Origin: an uncultured Ruminococcus sp.
GTDB taxonomy: Bacteria; Bacillota; Clostridia; Lachnospirales; Lachnospiraceae
Length of the DNA stretch: 15,147 bases
Assembly (NCBI GenBank): GCA_900553885.1
Contig: USFD01000078.1
Coordinates: 1-15,147, forward strand
Reading direction: 5' to 3'
Below the pieces are notes generated by a model that searched no databases, was not told the origin of the DNA, and was given only the letters and a program-made list of their open reading frames with translations. The position numbers and the translations under genes were made by a program. Below, piece after piece: positions 14,801 through 15,147 of the stretch. Each line of letters starts with the position of its first letter. The first letter of the stretch is position 1.

Positions 14801-14989
14801 AAGATTCTGCACCGCTTTATTATAGTAACAGTAGAAGTGGAGTCCGTAATGTTCGGACGTAACATTGATCTGAGCAGCTTTATATACGGATTCGCTCTTA
14901 CATTTCTGTTTTCAATTATTGTAAATGGAGCCATGTATTTTAAATTGAAAAAAATCAATATGGTAGAGTCGCTCAAAAGTGTGGAGTGA
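11861..14989 (+). CDS. ABC exporter permease: two FtsX modules and a long extracellular coiled coil
   Basis: A 1042-residue membrane subunit partnered with the preceding ATPase. In order: TM1 (about 20-38); a MacB-type periplasmic-core-like extracellular region (40-230); a long two-helix coiled coil (about 234-483) broken by AASGRTDAVTIGAM near its middle; the first FtsX module with three TM segments (about 509-642, including EEQRTQIGTLKALGY); a fifth TM segment (678-703); a second extracellular region (704-900); and the second FtsX module with three TM segments (905-1042, including ERQRELATLKVLGF). The coiled coil is rich in repeating ELADAE/ELEDA phrases. Start 11861 is chosen because AGGGA (11851-11855) lies five bases before it; ATG 11846, overlapping the ATPase stop, would add five residues but has only a weak site. 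The duplicated layout is that of large MacB/FtsX-like exporters of Firmicutes. A seven-G run interrupts the second extracellular region (14337-14343). The substrate is unknown. Confidence 0.93.
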   Translation: MKKKALRKDFYMEIRRSMGRFLSIFFIVAIGCAFFSGIRSSEPDMRYSGDAYFDAKNLMDIQVVSTMGLTDDDLAAIENVDGIEKAEGGYSVDVLCTEGENKIVVHVMSMLPSMNEVQLEEGRLPGKEDECAVDVDYLEEGKLKIGDTITFSGGGGDEITDTLKTDTFTIVGAVSSPCYISFQRGSTTIGNGSVAAFAVVPEESFSLDVYTEIDAQVEGAKDLTAFTDAYDERVAEALERVEDIKEERQKARYDEIVDEAEKELEDARSEVADAEKELEDGRAEAEAELADARQQLEDAQAEVDGGKAQIESSREQLEASRTQLAQRQEDLDRGEEELNANIDALNSQIDELNAAKEQYNTLAASGRTDAVTIGAMNTLYEEIQKGEQAVAQAQAQIEDAKAELESGQEQINAGWKQVESGEQELADAEEELADAEKEIADGWEEYREGEAEARQEIADGEQKIEDAKQELADAEQEIQDLEEPEWYVYDRSNLPEYSGYGENADRMRAIGEVFPAIFFLVAALISLTTMTRMVEEQRTQIGTLKALGYERHSIAGKYLGYALLATVAGSLLGVLFGEKVFPYIIINAYGIMFQHMHEIRLPYNLVYGVGAAAAALASTLLATLLACYRELRAQAAELMRPPAPKQGQRVLLERINFIWKRLNFSWKASVRNLVRYKKRLFMTIFGIGGCMALMLVGFGLKDSIFAIVDLQYSEIQMYDGNIILEENATDEERSRIETELEKDRSMAGLTEGLLTSVNVGNGKDWYDVYLDVPADIKEFSDFVVFRDRITDEQYTLDNTGAILTEKMASELDVDAGDTITIRDEDRGGLQVKISAVCENYLGHYLYMTPEVYEEVYGESPDYNSIFYKTADRTTEEAERIGEEALAMPGALSISYTTDMREQVNNMLSSLDLVIAVLIISAGMLAFVVLYNLNNINITERQRELATLKVLGFYNNEVSMYVYRENILLTFFGAVFGIVLGKILHRFIIVTVEVESVMFGRNIDLSSFIYGFALTFLFSIIVNGAMYFKLKKINMVESLKSVE

Positions 14990-15147
14990 TCTGCAGATAT
15001 GGAGAATTCGGATTTTCCGAAAGGAACTTAGGCTCAGAAATATCGGAAACATTTGGAACTTCCGAATCGAACAGGACGGAGATATGGGATGCGGGATCCT
15101 TATTCCGTTCCGGAATCTGAGAAAAATAAAGGATCTGAAATCTGATT
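14990..15147. other. Non-coding tail after the ABC operon, with small hairpins
   Basis: No gene is visible up to the window edge. Three short perfect inverted repeats are present: TTCGGA-TTT-TCCGAA (15007-15021), TCGGAA with TTCCGA (15043-15048 and 15060-15065) and ATTCCG-TTC-CGGAAT (15102-15116). None has a U-run, so no intrinsic terminator for the permease can be called. Confidence 0.5.

Overview
The window looks like a chromosomal segment from a moderately low-GC, Gram-positive gut Clostridia, most likely Lachnospiraceae. This is an inference from several things together: a sortase-anchored giant surface protein of Cna-B repeats with an SVQTG-type sorting signal, an ISLre2-family transposase, tRNAs without encoded CCA, a tmRNA with an ANDNYELAAA-type tag, and a long FtsX-like exporter permease with an extracellular coiled coil. 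I cannot assign a genus.

Layout. (1) 1-674 is the C-terminal half of an ISLre2 transposase cut by the window edge. (2) 675-1128 is a control region with two promoter-like sites and two strong hairpins. It leads to (3) 1129-7620, one 2163-residue cell-wall adhesin: signal peptide, acidic leader, a string of Ig-like/isopeptide-type domains, a SpaA-like domain, an FctA/Spy0128-like domain, seven Cna-B domains, and a C-terminal sorting signal. (4) 7621-8590 is an RNA-gene block on the minus strand. It holds a 20-bp inverted repeat just after the adhesin, tRNA-Ala(CGC) with its terminator, a decayed tRNA that still has exact tRNA geometry and a GAC anticodon, and ssrA (tmRNA) with its own promoter and terminator. 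(5) 8672-10910 is a divergent plus-strand unit: a PF00882-type zinc-dependent phospholipase C-like protein followed by a UMF1-family MFS permease. (6) 11066-14989 is an ABC export operon, with a promoter and leader hairpin, an ATPase of the MacB/LolD type, and a 1042-residue permease with two FtsX modules and a roughly 250-residue extracellular helical hairpin. (7) 14990-15147 is non-coding as far as visible.

How the parts fit. The adhesin is a single-gene locus next to an insertion sequence, and no sortase is encoded nearby, so a housekeeping sortase elsewhere must anchor it. The RNA block is conserved translation machinery (trans-translation and alanine decoding) and separates the accessory left part from the ordinary metabolic and transport genes on the right. 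The ABC ATPase and permease are translationally coupled (8-nt gap) and form one exporter whose substrate cannot be read from the sequence. I see no CRISPR array, toxin-antitoxin pair, phage gene or defence system. The points most worth a second look are the decayed tRNA beside ssrA, the duplicated two-domain unit in the adhesin stalk, the layered promoter/hairpin region in front of the adhesin, and the coiled-coil permease.
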